Origin: Leucobacter chromiireducens
Lineage (GTDB): Bacteria; Actinomycetota; Actinomycetes; Actinomycetales; Microbacteriaceae
DNA: 64,000 bases
Assembly (NCBI RefSeq): GCF_003917135.1
Contig: NZ_RPDI01000001.1
Location: 124,001 to 188,000, forward strand
Direction of reading: 5' to 3'
Positions 25,821 through 34,032 of the stretch are shown here, in pieces. Below the pieces are notes generated by a model. The model was not told the origin of the DNA. It searched no databases and worked only from the letters and a program-made list of their open reading frames with translations. The position numbers and the translations under genes were made by a program. Position 1 is the stretch's first letter. Each line of letters starts with the position of its first letter.

Positions 25821-27236
25821 CTAGCGACGCTGCACGAGTTGTTTCGGTGGCAGTTTTGCAAAGCCAGTCGCCTGCTCATACGCCGCCGCCCACTGCAGCA
25901 GTGCGGGGTCGCGGTAGTGGTTCGCGGCGAGCTGCCAGCCGACCGGAAGCCCCTCGGCGGTGAAGCCGCCAGGCATCGCGAGCACGGGCAGGCTCGTCGC
26001 CGAGAGCACGCACGCGGAGCGCATCCAGTCGAGGTACGTCCGCGCGGCGACGCCGGCGATCGACTCCGGCCACCGCCAGCTCGCGTCGAAGGGGAGCACC
26101 TGCGCTGCCGGGCTGAGGAACGCGTCGTAGCGCGCAAAGAACGCCTGCACCGCGGCCTCCAGCCGGGTGCGCGCGGCCTGCGCCGAGATGAGGTCTGCGG
26201 CGCTCAGCTGCTGGCCGGTCTCGACGTTCCAGATCACCTCAGGTTTGATCACGTCACGGTGCGTGGCGAGGAGCGGCCCGATCCCCGTCGCAAAGTCGTA
26301 GGCGCGCGTCACCTGGAAGACCTCGTCGGCGTCGGAGAAATCAATGCTCGCCTCCTCGAGGATCGCGCCGGCGTCCTCGAACACCTGCAGCTGCGTGCGC
26401 AGCACGTCGACGATCTCCGCCTCGACCGGGATCCCGATCCCGAAGTCGAAGCTGTAGCCGATGCGTACCCCGCGCAGATCGGGGAGCGGCGTGCCGAAGT
26501 CGGCCGGCGTGAGCGGGCTCGGGTTCGGCAGGGTGGTCGGCCCCGTGCTTGCGCGCATGAACAGCGCGAGGTCCTCGACGCTCCGCGCCATCGGGCCGGA
26601 GCGTGCGAGCCAGGTGTACGCGTTCGTCGCGCCCTCCATCGGGATCACCCCGTAGGAGGGGCGCAGCCCGTACACGTTGCAGAAGGACGCCGGGATCCGG
26701 AGCGAGCCGCCCATGTCCGAGCCGTCGCCGAACGCCTGGATGCGCGAGGCGACCACCGCAGCGACGCCGCCGGAGGAGCCGCCGGCCGAGCGGTCGGGGG
26801 CGTACGGGTTCGTCGTCGTGCCGAAGAGGTCGTTGAACGTGTGCGACCCCGCGCCAAACTCGGGCACGTTCGTCTTCCCCGTGCGGATCGCGCCGGCCGC
26901 CGCGAGCCGCGCGATCTGCAGATCGTCCCGCTCAGGCGTGTGGTGCTCAAGGGCGAGCGAACCCTGCGTCGAGCGCAGCCCAGCGGTGTTGAACGTGTCC
27001 TTGTGCGTCATCGGGAGCCCGTGCAGGATCCCCGTCGGCTCACCGTGTGCCGTGCGCTCATCGGCCAGCGCCGCGAGCTCCCTCGCGCGCTCGAAGTCGG
27101 TCGTGATCACCGCGTTCACCGGTGCGTTGCGGTCCTCGATCGCGGCGATGTGGCTCTCGAGCGCCTCACGGGCCGAGAGTTCGCGGCGACGGATGAGGTG
27201 CGTGACCTCGACTGCGCTCAGGTTTTGGATGTCCAT
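25821..27236 (-). CDS. Amidase signature family enzyme
   Basis: A 471-aa amidase that hydrolyses a C-N bond, probably in the cytosol as no signal peptide is present. The Ser-Ser-Lys triad is visible: Lys79 in LPMTHKD, Ser154/155 in AGGSSGG, and nucleophile Ser178 in DMGGSLR. The C-terminal part has MPGGFTAEGLPVGWQL. The ATG at 27236 is chosen because the sequence beyond belongs to the divergent promoter region. The natural substrate is unknown. With the M20 enzyme across the promoter it suggests breakdown of an acylated or amidated compound. Confidence 0.9.
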   Translation of the reverse strand: MDIQNLSAVEVTHLIRRRELSAREALESHIAAIEDRNAPVNAVITTDFERARELAALADERTAHGEPTGILHGLPMTHKDTFNTAGLRSTQGSLALEHHTPERDDLQIARLAAAGAIRTGKTNVPEFGAGSHTFNDLFGTTTNPYAPDRSAGGSSGGVAAVVASRIQAFGDGSDMGGSLRIPASFCNVYGLRPSYGVIPMEGATNAYTWLARSGPMARSVEDLALFMRASTGPTTLPNPSPLTPADFGTPLPDLRGVRIGYSFDFGIGIPVEAEIVDVLRTQLQVFEDAGAILEEASIDFSDADEVFQVTRAYDFATGIGPLLATHRDVIKPEVIWNVETGQQLSAADLISAQAARTRLEAAVQAFFARYDAFLSPAAQVLPFDASWRWPESIAGVAARTYLDWMRSACVLSATSLPVLAMPGGFTAEGLPVGWQLAANHYRDPALLQWAAAYEQATGFAKLPPKQLVQRR

Positions 27237-27452
27237 CGGTATCGGATGCCTTTCGCCGTTGAAATGCGGATGCCCCCACCCTGCCGGAACTCGCACGCGC
27301 CAAGAAGTGGAAATCCGTGGAATGCGCCAGAACGGGGAGACTCGCCACATCCGTGGCCGATTCGCCCAGGCCCTTGTCGACGGGCAGGCTTCTCCCGCAG
27401 GGTGATCGAAAGATTTCTCGTCTTCATCGCATGAGATGCAAAGGAGCACAAC

Positions 27453-28208
27453 ATGCCGGCAACTGCGCCGTACCGATTTGCTGACCCCGGATCCACCGAC
27501 ATCTGGGCGATCGCGAACTCGCCGATCCTGTGGATCTTCGCCCTCGGGGTGTTCGCGGTGATCTTCCTCCAGACCTTCCTGTACATCCGCGCAGCGCGCA
27601 CCGCCGCCGCGGGGATCGACATGCCGCTCAAGGAAATTCGCGAGTCGTACCGGGCCGGCGCGGTCGCCTCGATCGGCCCATCGCTCGCGGTCGTGCTCGT
27701 CGCGATCGCCCTGCTCGCCCTGTTTGGCACGCCGGCCGTGCTCGTGCGCATCGGCCTCATCGGCTCCGCCGCGACGGAGACCGCCTCCGCAGGCATCGCC
27801 GCGACGAGCATGGGCGCGGAGCTCGGCGCTGACTCCTACACGCAGCAGGTGTTCGCGGTCGCCTTCATGGCGATGAGTCTCTCCGGCGGCATGTGGATGC
27901 TCTGCACGCTGCTGCTCACCCCGATCCTGAAGCGTGGCTCGCAAACGCTCAGCAAGCGAAACCCCGCCATCATGGCGCTGATCCCCGCCGCCGCGCTGCT
28001 CGGCGCGTTCTCGATGCTCGCCGTTGCGGAGACCGGGAAGTCCTCGCTCCACCTGCTCCTCGTGCTCGTCTCGGCTGGGGTGATGGCGCTGTGCCTGCTC
28101 ATCGCGAAGCTGCTGCACCTCAAGTGGCTCAAGGAGTGGGCGCTCGGCTTCTCGATCCTCATCGCCCTCTTCGTCGCATTCCTCCTCCACACGCCCGTCG
28201 CCGCATAA
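27453..28208 (+). CDS. DUF5058-like integral membrane protein, transporter candidate
   Basis: A 251-aa membrane protein with about six hydrophobic segments (residues about 25-47, 73-95, 105-125, 133-155, 170-190 and 225-245). It resembles the DUF5058 family by length and by pattern (NSPILWIFALGVFAVIFLQ, then ESYRAGAVASIGPSLAV). That family has no established function. AAAGGAG precedes the ATG. The next gene is also a membrane protein 18 nt on, and hydrolase and CoA genes follow, so the two are likely subunits of a substrate carrier. That function is an inference from context only. Confidence 0.7.
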   Translation: MPATAPYRFADPGSTDIWAIANSPILWIFALGVFAVIFLQTFLYIRAARTAAAGIDMPLKEIRESYRAGAVASIGPSLAVVLVAIALLALFGTPAVLVRIGLIGSAATETASAGIAATSMGAELGADSYTQQVFAVAFMAMSLSGGMWMLCTLLLTPILKRGSQTLSKRNPAIMALIPAAALLGAFSMLAVAETGKSSLHLLLVLVSAGVMALCLLIAKLLHLKWLKEWALGFSILIALFVAFLLHTPVAA

Positions 28209-28226
28209 GCACCTAGGAGCATCGCA

Positions 28227-28976
28227 ATGGAACTCACCACCACACACACTCCAGCCGCGGCCGCCACCGCCGACGCCGCGATGAGCCGGTTCGACCGGCA
28301 GACGAGCCGGTACGGATCGGCCACCATGATCCTCGGCCTCCTGCTCTCCCTCGCCGGGCCGTTCTACCTCTTCTTCTTCACCGACCTCGGGCTCAGCTGG
28401 CCGATGGTGCTCACCGCGTTCCTTGCCGTCGCGGCCACCTTCGGCGTGTTCTGGGTCGTTGAACCCGTCACCTACTATCCGATTCTCGGCTCGGCGGCGA
28501 TGTACCAGGCCTTCATGATCGGCAACATCTCGAACAAGCTGCTCCCGGCCGCAATCGTCGCGCAGTCCAGCATCGGGGCGAAGCCCGGCTCGCGCCGCGG
28601 CGATCTCGCCTCCGTGATGGCGATCTGCGGCGCGGCAACCGTGCACCTCGTGAGCCTGCTCGTGTTCGTCGGCCTGCTCGGCAGCTGGCTCGTGTCCGTG
28701 ATCCCCGCCGACCTCATCGAGGTGGCGCGCCTCTACATCCTGCCCTCGCTGATGGGCGCCGTGCTCGTGCAGGCCATCGTGTCGATGAAGCAGCTCCGCC
28801 CTACCCTCATCGCGATCGGGCTCGCGCTCATCATGCAGTTCGTCGTGGTCCCCGTCGCTCCCGCGCTCGGCATGTTCGCGACCGCGATCGTCGTGCTCCT
28901 CGCCATTGTGCTCTCGCTGGTCCTGCGTGATCGCGCGAGCGCCCAGCCGGCCGAGGACGACGCCCTGGTCAACTAG
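28227..28976 (+). CDS. Integral membrane protein paired with the DUF5058-like protein
   Basis: A 249-aa protein I cannot assign to a known transporter family. Its N-terminal 30 residues are polar (many Thr and Ala). Seven or so hydrophobic segments follow, beginning at about residue 34 (MILGLLLSLAGPFYLFFF). A conserved-looking cytoplasmic or re-entrant stretch, QSSIGAKPGSRRGDLASVMA, lies near the middle. The C-terminus is acidic. It has the same size and lies in the same operon as the preceding membrane protein, so a heteromeric carrier is plausible. CTAGGAG lies before the ATG. Confidence 0.75.
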   Translation: MELTTTHTPAAAATADAAMSRFDRQTSRYGSATMILGLLLSLAGPFYLFFFTDLGLSWPMVLTAFLAVAATFGVFWVVEPVTYYPILGSAAMYQAFMIGNISNKLLPAAIVAQSSIGAKPGSRRGDLASVMAICGAATVHLVSLLVFVGLLGSWLVSVIPADLIEVARLYILPSLMGAVLVQAIVSMKQLRPTLIAIGLALIMQFVVVPVAPALGMFATAIVVLLAIVLSLVLRDRASAQPAEDDALVN

Positions 28977-29012
28977 CGCGATGCCGCGCACGAGCGAAAC
29001 GGAGCACCACAC

Positions 29013-30227
29013 ATGCTGAACACGGAACTGACCGCGGCCGAGCTGGCGCAGCTGCACGACAGCTACCGCCACCTCCACCGCACCCCAGAGCTCTCGATGC
29101 AGGAGCACGGCACCGCGGAGTTCATCGAGACCCGGCTCGGGGAGCTGGGGATCGAACACTTCCGCTGCGGCGGGACCGGCGTCGTCGGGATCCTGCGGAA
29201 CGGGGATGGGCCGGTCGTCGGCTTCCGCGCGGACACCGACGGGCTTCCCATCCGCGAGGACACCGGTGCCGACTACGCCTCAACCGCGACCGGCACCCTG
29301 CCGGACGGCACCGTCGTGCCCGTGATGCACGGGTGCGGGCACGATACGCACGTCGCCGCCGCGCTCGCTGCCGCCGCGCTGCTCGTCCGGCAGCCGGAGC
29401 GGTGGCGCGGCACGGTCGTGTGGGTGTTCCAGCCGGGGGAGGAGACCGCGGCCGGGGCCGCCGCCATGGTGGCCGACGGCCTCTGGGAGCGCGCCCCGCG
29501 CCCCACGGTGGTGCTCGGGCAGCACGTGTTCCCGGCGGCACCGGCCGGCAGCATCGCGCTCGCGACGGGGCCGGCGATGGCGATGGCCGATGCCCTGCGG
29601 ATCACGGTGCACGGCAGGCAGTCGCACGGCTCGCAGCCGCAGGACTCGATCGACCCGATCGTGCTCGGCGCGCACATGGTGGCCCGGCTGCAGACCATCG
29701 TGTCGCGTGAGCTCTCGCCGCAGGCGCCCGCCGTCGTCACGTGCGGCACCTTCCACGCAGGTCTGAAGGAGAACATCATCCCGGCGGAGGCCGAGTTCAC
29801 CCTGAACATCCGGACGCTCGGGACGGACGTCCGCGACCACGTCCTCGGCGCGATCACGCGCATCGTCAACGCCGAGGCCGACGCGTCGGGCGCCCCTCAC
29901 CCCACCATCGAGGAGATCTACCGCTTCCCCCAGCTCACGAACGACGAGCGCGAGTCGGAGGAGGTACGCGCCGCGCTCGAGCGTGAGCTCGGCGGGGGGA
30001 ACGTGTTGCGGATCCCGCCGGCTATGGGGTCGGAGGACTTTGGCACGCTGCCCGACAGCATCGGCGTGCCCGGCGTGTACTGGTTCTTCGGCGGCTTCGC
30101 CGCGGACGTCGCCGAGCCCCCGGTCAACCACTCCCCGTACTTCCTCCCGGACCTTGAGCCGACGCTCAGCACGGGAGTCCGCGCGGCCGTCGCCGCGATC
30201 GGGCATTACCTCGCCGCGGGCAAGTGA
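29013..30227 (+). CDS. M20 family metallo-amidohydrolase
   Basis: A 404-aa M20D-type amidohydrolase, related to N-acyl-amino acid and hippurate hydrolases. HRTPELS is at residues 22-28. The metal-site motif HGCGHDTH is at 106-113. GVPGVYWFFGG and NHSPYF near the end carry the C-terminal histidine. It probably removes an acyl group from an N-acylated substrate in the cytosol. GGAG is 8 nt before the ATG. It is part of the operon starting at 27453. Confidence 0.9.
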   Translation: MLNTELTAAELAQLHDSYRHLHRTPELSMQEHGTAEFIETRLGELGIEHFRCGGTGVVGILRNGDGPVVGFRADTDGLPIREDTGADYASTATGTLPDGTVVPVMHGCGHDTHVAAALAAAALLVRQPERWRGTVVWVFQPGEETAAGAAAMVADGLWERAPRPTVVLGQHVFPAAPAGSIALATGPAMAMADALRITVHGRQSHGSQPQDSIDPIVLGAHMVARLQTIVSRELSPQAPAVVTCGTFHAGLKENIIPAEAEFTLNIRTLGTDVRDHVLGAITRIVNAEADASGAPHPTIEEIYRFPQLTNDERESEEVRAALERELGGGNVLRIPPAMGSEDFGTLPDSIGVPGVYWFFGGFAADVAEPPVNHSPYFLPDLEPTLSTGVRAAVAAIGHYLAAGK

Positions 30228-30261
30228 TCCGCGTCGTCAGCACGCAAGAAAGGTCAGCAGG

Positions 30262-31482
30262 ATGAACCAGGGAACACTGGATGGGACGTTGGTGGTGGAT
30301 CTCTCGCGTGCACTCGCGGGGCCGCACGCCGGACAGATGCTGGGGGACCTTGGTGCGCGCGTCATCAAGGTGGAGACGCCGGCTGGCGGCGACGATACGC
30401 GGTCGTGGGGGCCTCCCTTCGTTCCCGGCAGCGACGGGGGCAGCTACTCGACGTACTTCCTGTCCTGCAACCGCAACAAGGAGTCGATCGCGCTGGATCT
30501 GAAAAGCGAGGACGGCCGCGCGGTACTCACCGACCTCCTGGCCAGGGCCGACGTGCTGATCGAGAACTTCCGCACGGGGGTGATGGATCGGCTGGGGTTC
30601 TCGACGGCAGCGCTCGCCGAGCTGAACCCGCGACTCGTGCAGCTCTCCATCACGGGATTTGGGCACGATGGCCCGGAGGGCGGCCGCGCCGGCTACGACC
30701 AGATCGTGCAGGGTGAGGCCGGACTGATGTCGCTCACGGGCTCCGGGCCGGACGACCCGCAGCGCGTCGGCACGCCGATCGCCGACCTGCTGGGCGGGAT
30801 CCACGGGGTCGTCGGCGTGCTTGCCGCCCTCGTTGATCGCACGTGCACCGGCCGCGGCCGCGTGGTGCGCACCTCGCTGCTCTCCTCCGTGGTCGGGGTC
30901 CACGCGTTCCAGGGAACGCGTGCGACGGTCGCGGGAGAGCACCCGCGTGCGCAGGGGAACCACCACCCCTCGATTGCGCCCTACGGTCTCTTCCGCTGCC
31001 GGGACGGTGCCGTGCAGATGAGTGTGGGGAGCGAGCGCCTCTGGCAGGCGTTCTGCGCGGAGTTCGGCGTGCAGGCCGACGCGTCGGGGTTCGGATCGAA
31101 CGCCGAGCGCGTGGCGTCGCGTGAGGCCACGATTCGTGCCGTCGAAGCGGCGTTCGCCGACAGTGACACCGAGCAGTTGCTCACCAGACTCGCGGCCGCG
31201 GGGATCCCGGCCGGCAAGGTGCGGAGCCTGCCCGAGGTGTACGCGTGGGATCAGGTGAGGTCGCAGGGTCTCGTCGTCGAGGTCGAACACGCGGCGCTCG
31301 GCACGATCTCGCTTCCCGGGCCGGCGCTGCGCTTCTTCGACGTCGACGCGGCGGGGGAGACCGAGCGCGCGCGCACGGCGCACCAGGCGCCGCCGACGCT
31401 CGATCAGCACGGGGACGAGATCCGCGCCTGGCTCGCGGAGACCGCGGATCGAACGCCCGCCGCGACGGGGGCGCTCGCGTGA
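30262..31482 (+). CDS. Class III CoA-transferase (CaiB/BaiF family)
   Basis: A 406-aa CoA-transferase that moves CoA between carboxylic acids. The N-terminus has VVDLSRALAGPHAGQMLGDL, then GARVIKVETP. The probable catalytic aspartate is Asp146 in GYDQIVQGEAG. IAPYGLFRCRDG is the conserved mid-C-terminal part. It would activate the acid released by the amidase or M20 enzyme. The ATG at 30262 follows AAAGG. Its stop overlaps the next start (GTGA), so the two are translated together. Confidence 0.9.
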   Translation: MNQGTLDGTLVVDLSRALAGPHAGQMLGDLGARVIKVETPAGGDDTRSWGPPFVPGSDGGSYSTYFLSCNRNKESIALDLKSEDGRAVLTDLLARADVLIENFRTGVMDRLGFSTAALAELNPRLVQLSITGFGHDGPEGGRAGYDQIVQGEAGLMSLTGSGPDDPQRVGTPIADLLGGIHGVVGVLAALVDRTCTGRGRVVRTSLLSSVVGVHAFQGTRATVAGEHPRAQGNHHPSIAPYGLFRCRDGAVQMSVGSERLWQAFCAEFGVQADASGFGSNAERVASREATIRAVEAAFADSDTEQLLTRLAAAGIPAGKVRSLPEVYAWDQVRSQGLVVEVEHAALGTISLPGPALRFFDVDAAGETERARTAHQAPPTLDQHGDEIRAWLAETADRTPAATGALA

Positions 31483-33014
31483 CCGCCGTGCGGCGCTCCG
31501 CGCGCGAGCTCATCGAGCTCATCGCGGACCCTGGGAGCTACGTGAGCTGGGACACGACGCCCGCGCAGCCGGATCTCGGCGACGCCTACCGCGCCGAGCT
31601 CGCGGTCGCGGCGGAGAAGAGCGGGGTCGACGAGTCGATCATCACCGGCGAGGCGCGCGTCGACGGGCGACGGGTGGTGCTCATCGCCTGCGAGTTCCGC
31701 TTCCTCGCCGGGTCGGTCGGCACGGCGGCTGCCGAGCGCTTCGTGCGCGCGATGGAGCGAGCCACCGCCGAACGCCTGCCGGTGCTGGCGTCGCCGGCCT
31801 CCGGCGGCACCCGGATGCAGGAGGGCACCGTCGCGTTCGTCGCGATGGTGAAGATCGCCGCGGCGGTTGCGGCGCACAAGGCCGCCTGCCTGCCCTACCT
31901 GGTGTACCTGCGCCACCCCTCGACGGGCGGCGCGCTCGCATCGTTCGGATCCCTCGGGCAGGTCACGGTCGCGGAGCCCGGGGCGCTCGTCGGCTTCCTG
32001 GGCCCGCGCGTCTATGAAGCGCTCATGGGGGAGACATTTCCTTCAGGTGTGCAGGTCGCTGAGAATCTCGCGCGGCTTGGCCTCATCGATGGCGTACTCC
32101 CCGCGCGGGAACTCCGCGACGTGGTAGGGCGAACACTCCGCATCCTTGAGCGGCCCACGCATCAGCAACTCGTCGAGCTCGCGGAGACACCGGAGTCCGC
32201 GCACGAGCGTCCGGCAGGATCCGCGGACGCCTGGGCCTCGATCACCCGGACGCGTGATCCGCGCCGCCCGGGCCTCCGCGAACTGCTCCGCACAGCCGCG
32301 ACCGATGTCGTGCCGCTCTCTGGCACAGGTCAGGGGGAGCGTGATCCCGGGCTCACGCTGTGCCTCGCCCGCTTCGGCGGCGCTCCCGCCGTCGTCGTGG
32401 GACAGGATCGGCGCTCCCAACGCACGCGTGCCCCGCTCGGCCCCGGAGCGCTGCGCGCCGCTCGCCGCGCGATGCGCCTCGCCGACGACCTCCAGCTCCC
32501 GCTGATCACCGTGATCGATACGCCGGGCGCCGCGCTCTCACGGGCGGCGGAGGAGGGCGGTCTCGCGTCGGAGATCGCGCACTGCCTCGCTGACCTCGCC
32601 ACGCACCGCGGGCCCACCCTCTCGATCCTGCTCGGCGAGGGCACGGGCGGCGGCGCGCTCGCGCTGCTGCCGGCCGACCGGACGCTCGCGGCCGAGCACG
32701 CGTGGCTGTCGCCGCTTCCCCCGGAGGGGGCGTCGGCGATCGTGCACCGGGACACGGCGCACGCGCCGGAGCTCGCGGCGCAGCAGGGCGTCGCGACCGG
32801 CAACCTCGTCGCGCACGGCATCGTGGACCGCGTGATCGCGGAGCACCCGGACGCATCGGACGAGCCGGAGGCTTTCAGCCGCCGGATGGGCGACGCGATC
32901 GCGCAGGAGCTCGCGGCCCTTCAGCTGCAGAACGAGGAGCACCGCCGGCTGCGCCGCCACGACCGCTACCGCCGTCCTGGGGCGCTCGGGAGCGGGAGCC
33001 TGACTGCCGTCTAG
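31479..33014 (+). CDS. Fused acyl-CoA carboxylase carboxyltransferase
   Basis: A 511-aa protein with both carboxyltransferase halves in one chain. The N-terminal half is AccD-like (SPASGGTRMQEGTVAFV, HPSTGGALASFGS). The C-terminal half is AccA-like (ITVIDTPGAALSRAAEEGG, LLGEGTGGGALALL). The AccD zinc ribbon is absent. It could carboxylate or decarboxylate the CoA ester made by the preceding CoA-transferase. No biotin carboxylase is adjacent; the one at 53224-54990 could serve it. A malonate decarboxylase-like role is an alternative. The stop TAG shares CTAG with the convergent gene. Confidence 0.82.
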   Translation: MTAVRRSARELIELIADPGSYVSWDTTPAQPDLGDAYRAELAVAAEKSGVDESIITGEARVDGRRVVLIACEFRFLAGSVGTAAAERFVRAMERATAERLPVLASPASGGTRMQEGTVAFVAMVKIAAAVAAHKAACLPYLVYLRHPSTGGALASFGSLGQVTVAEPGALVGFLGPRVYEALMGETFPSGVQVAENLARLGLIDGVLPARELRDVVGRTLRILERPTHQQLVELAETPESAHERPAGSADAWASITRTRDPRRPGLRELLRTAATDVVPLSGTGQGERDPGLTLCLARFGGAPAVVVGQDRRSQRTRAPLGPGALRAARRAMRLADDLQLPLITVIDTPGAALSRAAEEGGLASEIAHCLADLATHRGPTLSILLGEGTGGGALALLPADRTLAAEHAWLSPLPPEGASAIVHRDTAHAPELAAQQGVATGNLVAHGIVDRVIAEHPDASDEPEAFSRRMGDAIAQELAALQLQNEEHRRLRRHDRYRRPGALGSGSLTAV

Positions 33015-33817
33015 TTGCCCTCGGCCTTGGGGAGCAGTTCCGCCACCGAGCCGAGCACCTCGTCGGGCTGGAAGGGGAAGCGCTCGATCTCGGCGCGATC
33101 CGAGATCCCCGTCATCACGAGCACGGTGTGGAGGCCGGCCTCCATGCCCGCGATGATGTCGGTGTCCATGCGGTCCCCGATCATGCCCGTGTTGTGCGAG
33201 TGCGCGCCGATCTTGTTGAGCGCCGAGCGGAACATCATGGGGTTCGGCTTGCCGACGATGTAGGGCTCCATACCCGTCGCCTTCGTGATGAGCGCGTTGA
33301 TGGCGCCCGTCGCTGGGAGCGGGCCCTCCGGGCTCGGCCCCGTGGCGTCCGGGTTCGTTGAGATGAAGCGCGCGCCGCGGCTGATCAGGCGGATCGCTTT
33401 CGTGATCGCCTCGAACGAGTAGTTGCGGGTCTCGCCAACCACCACGAAGTCGGGATCAGACTCGGTCATCACGTACCCGGCGTCGTGCAGCGCGGTGAGA
33501 ATGCCGGCCTCGCCAATGACGAATGCCGAGCCGCCGGGCTTCTGCTGCTTTAGGAAGGCCGCGGTGGCGAGCGCGCTCGTCCAGATCCGGTCCTCGGGGA
33601 CGTCGATCCCCGAGGCGGCGAGCCGTGCGCTGAGATCGCGCGCGGTGAAGATCGAGTTGTTGGTGAGCACGAGGTAGGGCATTTCTGCCTCGCGCCAGTG
33701 CTCGAGCAGTTCGGACGCCCCGGGGATCGCGCGGTTCTCGTGTACGAGCACCCCGTCCATGTCGGTGAGCCAGCACTCGATGTCGTCTCGGCGGGGGTGG
33801 ACCACACTCTCGATCAT
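33011..33817 (-). CDS. HAD-IIA (NagD-like) phosphatase
   Basis: A 268-aa HAD hydrolase of the NagD/p-nitrophenyl phosphatase group. The nucleophile motif is DMDGVL with Asp19 and Asp21. VLTNNS is motif II. MIGDRMDTDIIAGMEAGLHT holds the C-terminal magnesium aspartates. The substrate is unknown; relatives act on nucleotides, sugar phosphates or glycerol 3-phosphate. The ATG at 33817 has TATCCT 6 nt before it, so a leaderless mRNA is likely and much longer upstream frames are ruled out. Confidence 0.87.
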   Translation of the reverse strand: MIESVVHPRRDDIECWLTDMDGVLVHENRAIPGASELLEHWREAEMPYLVLTNNSIFTARDLSARLAASGIDVPEDRIWTSALATAAFLKQQKPGGSAFVIGEAGILTALHDAGYVMTESDPDFVVVGETRNYSFEAITKAIRLISRGARFISTNPDATGPSPEGPLPATGAINALITKATGMEPYIVGKPNPMMFRSALNKIGAHSHNTGMIGDRMDTDIIAGMEAGLHTVLVMTGISDRAEIERFPFQPDEVLGSVAELLPKAEGN

Positions 33818-33823
33818 GGCTTT

Positions 33824-33829
33824 AGGATA
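33824..33829 (-). promoter_or_regulatory. -10 element of the NagD-like gene (leaderless start)
   Basis: TATCCT on the minus strand, separated by exactly 6 nt from the ATG at 33817. Confidence 0.6.
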
Positions 33830-33887
33830 GCCCGCCCCTGTGAACGCCCGGTTACGCCCGCCCCCCGCCCCGCCCGCCCGCCCCAAG

Positions 33888-33960
33888 CGGATCGGGGTCA
33901 CTTCGGCAGGGTGTCGTGTGCCCAGCGGCCGCGACACCCTGCCGAAGTGACCCCGATCCG
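33888..33960. repeat. Long inverted repeat, copy 1 of a dispersed family
   Basis: Two 29-nt perfectly complementary arms, 33888-33916 and 33932-33960, with a 15-nt loop. The arm begins CGGATCGGGGTCACTTCGGC. The same arm sequence recurs at 53097-53169. Here it lies between divergent genes (NagD-like and pgm), so it is not in the usual terminator position. Confidence 0.85.
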
Positions 33961-34032
33961 GGGGAGAGGAGAGGAAGGGAAGGCGGGGGCGAGCGGGGGC
34001 GGGCCGCCAGGCGGCGTGGGAGGATAGCTGGC

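Noticed and set aside
25821-29159. A 1112-codon open frame on the minus strand covering the amidase and the divergent membrane protein genes
   Set aside because: Only its last 471 codons match a family. The rest is Arg/His/Asp/Gly-rich antisense of two clear membrane protein genes, a usual effect of high GC.
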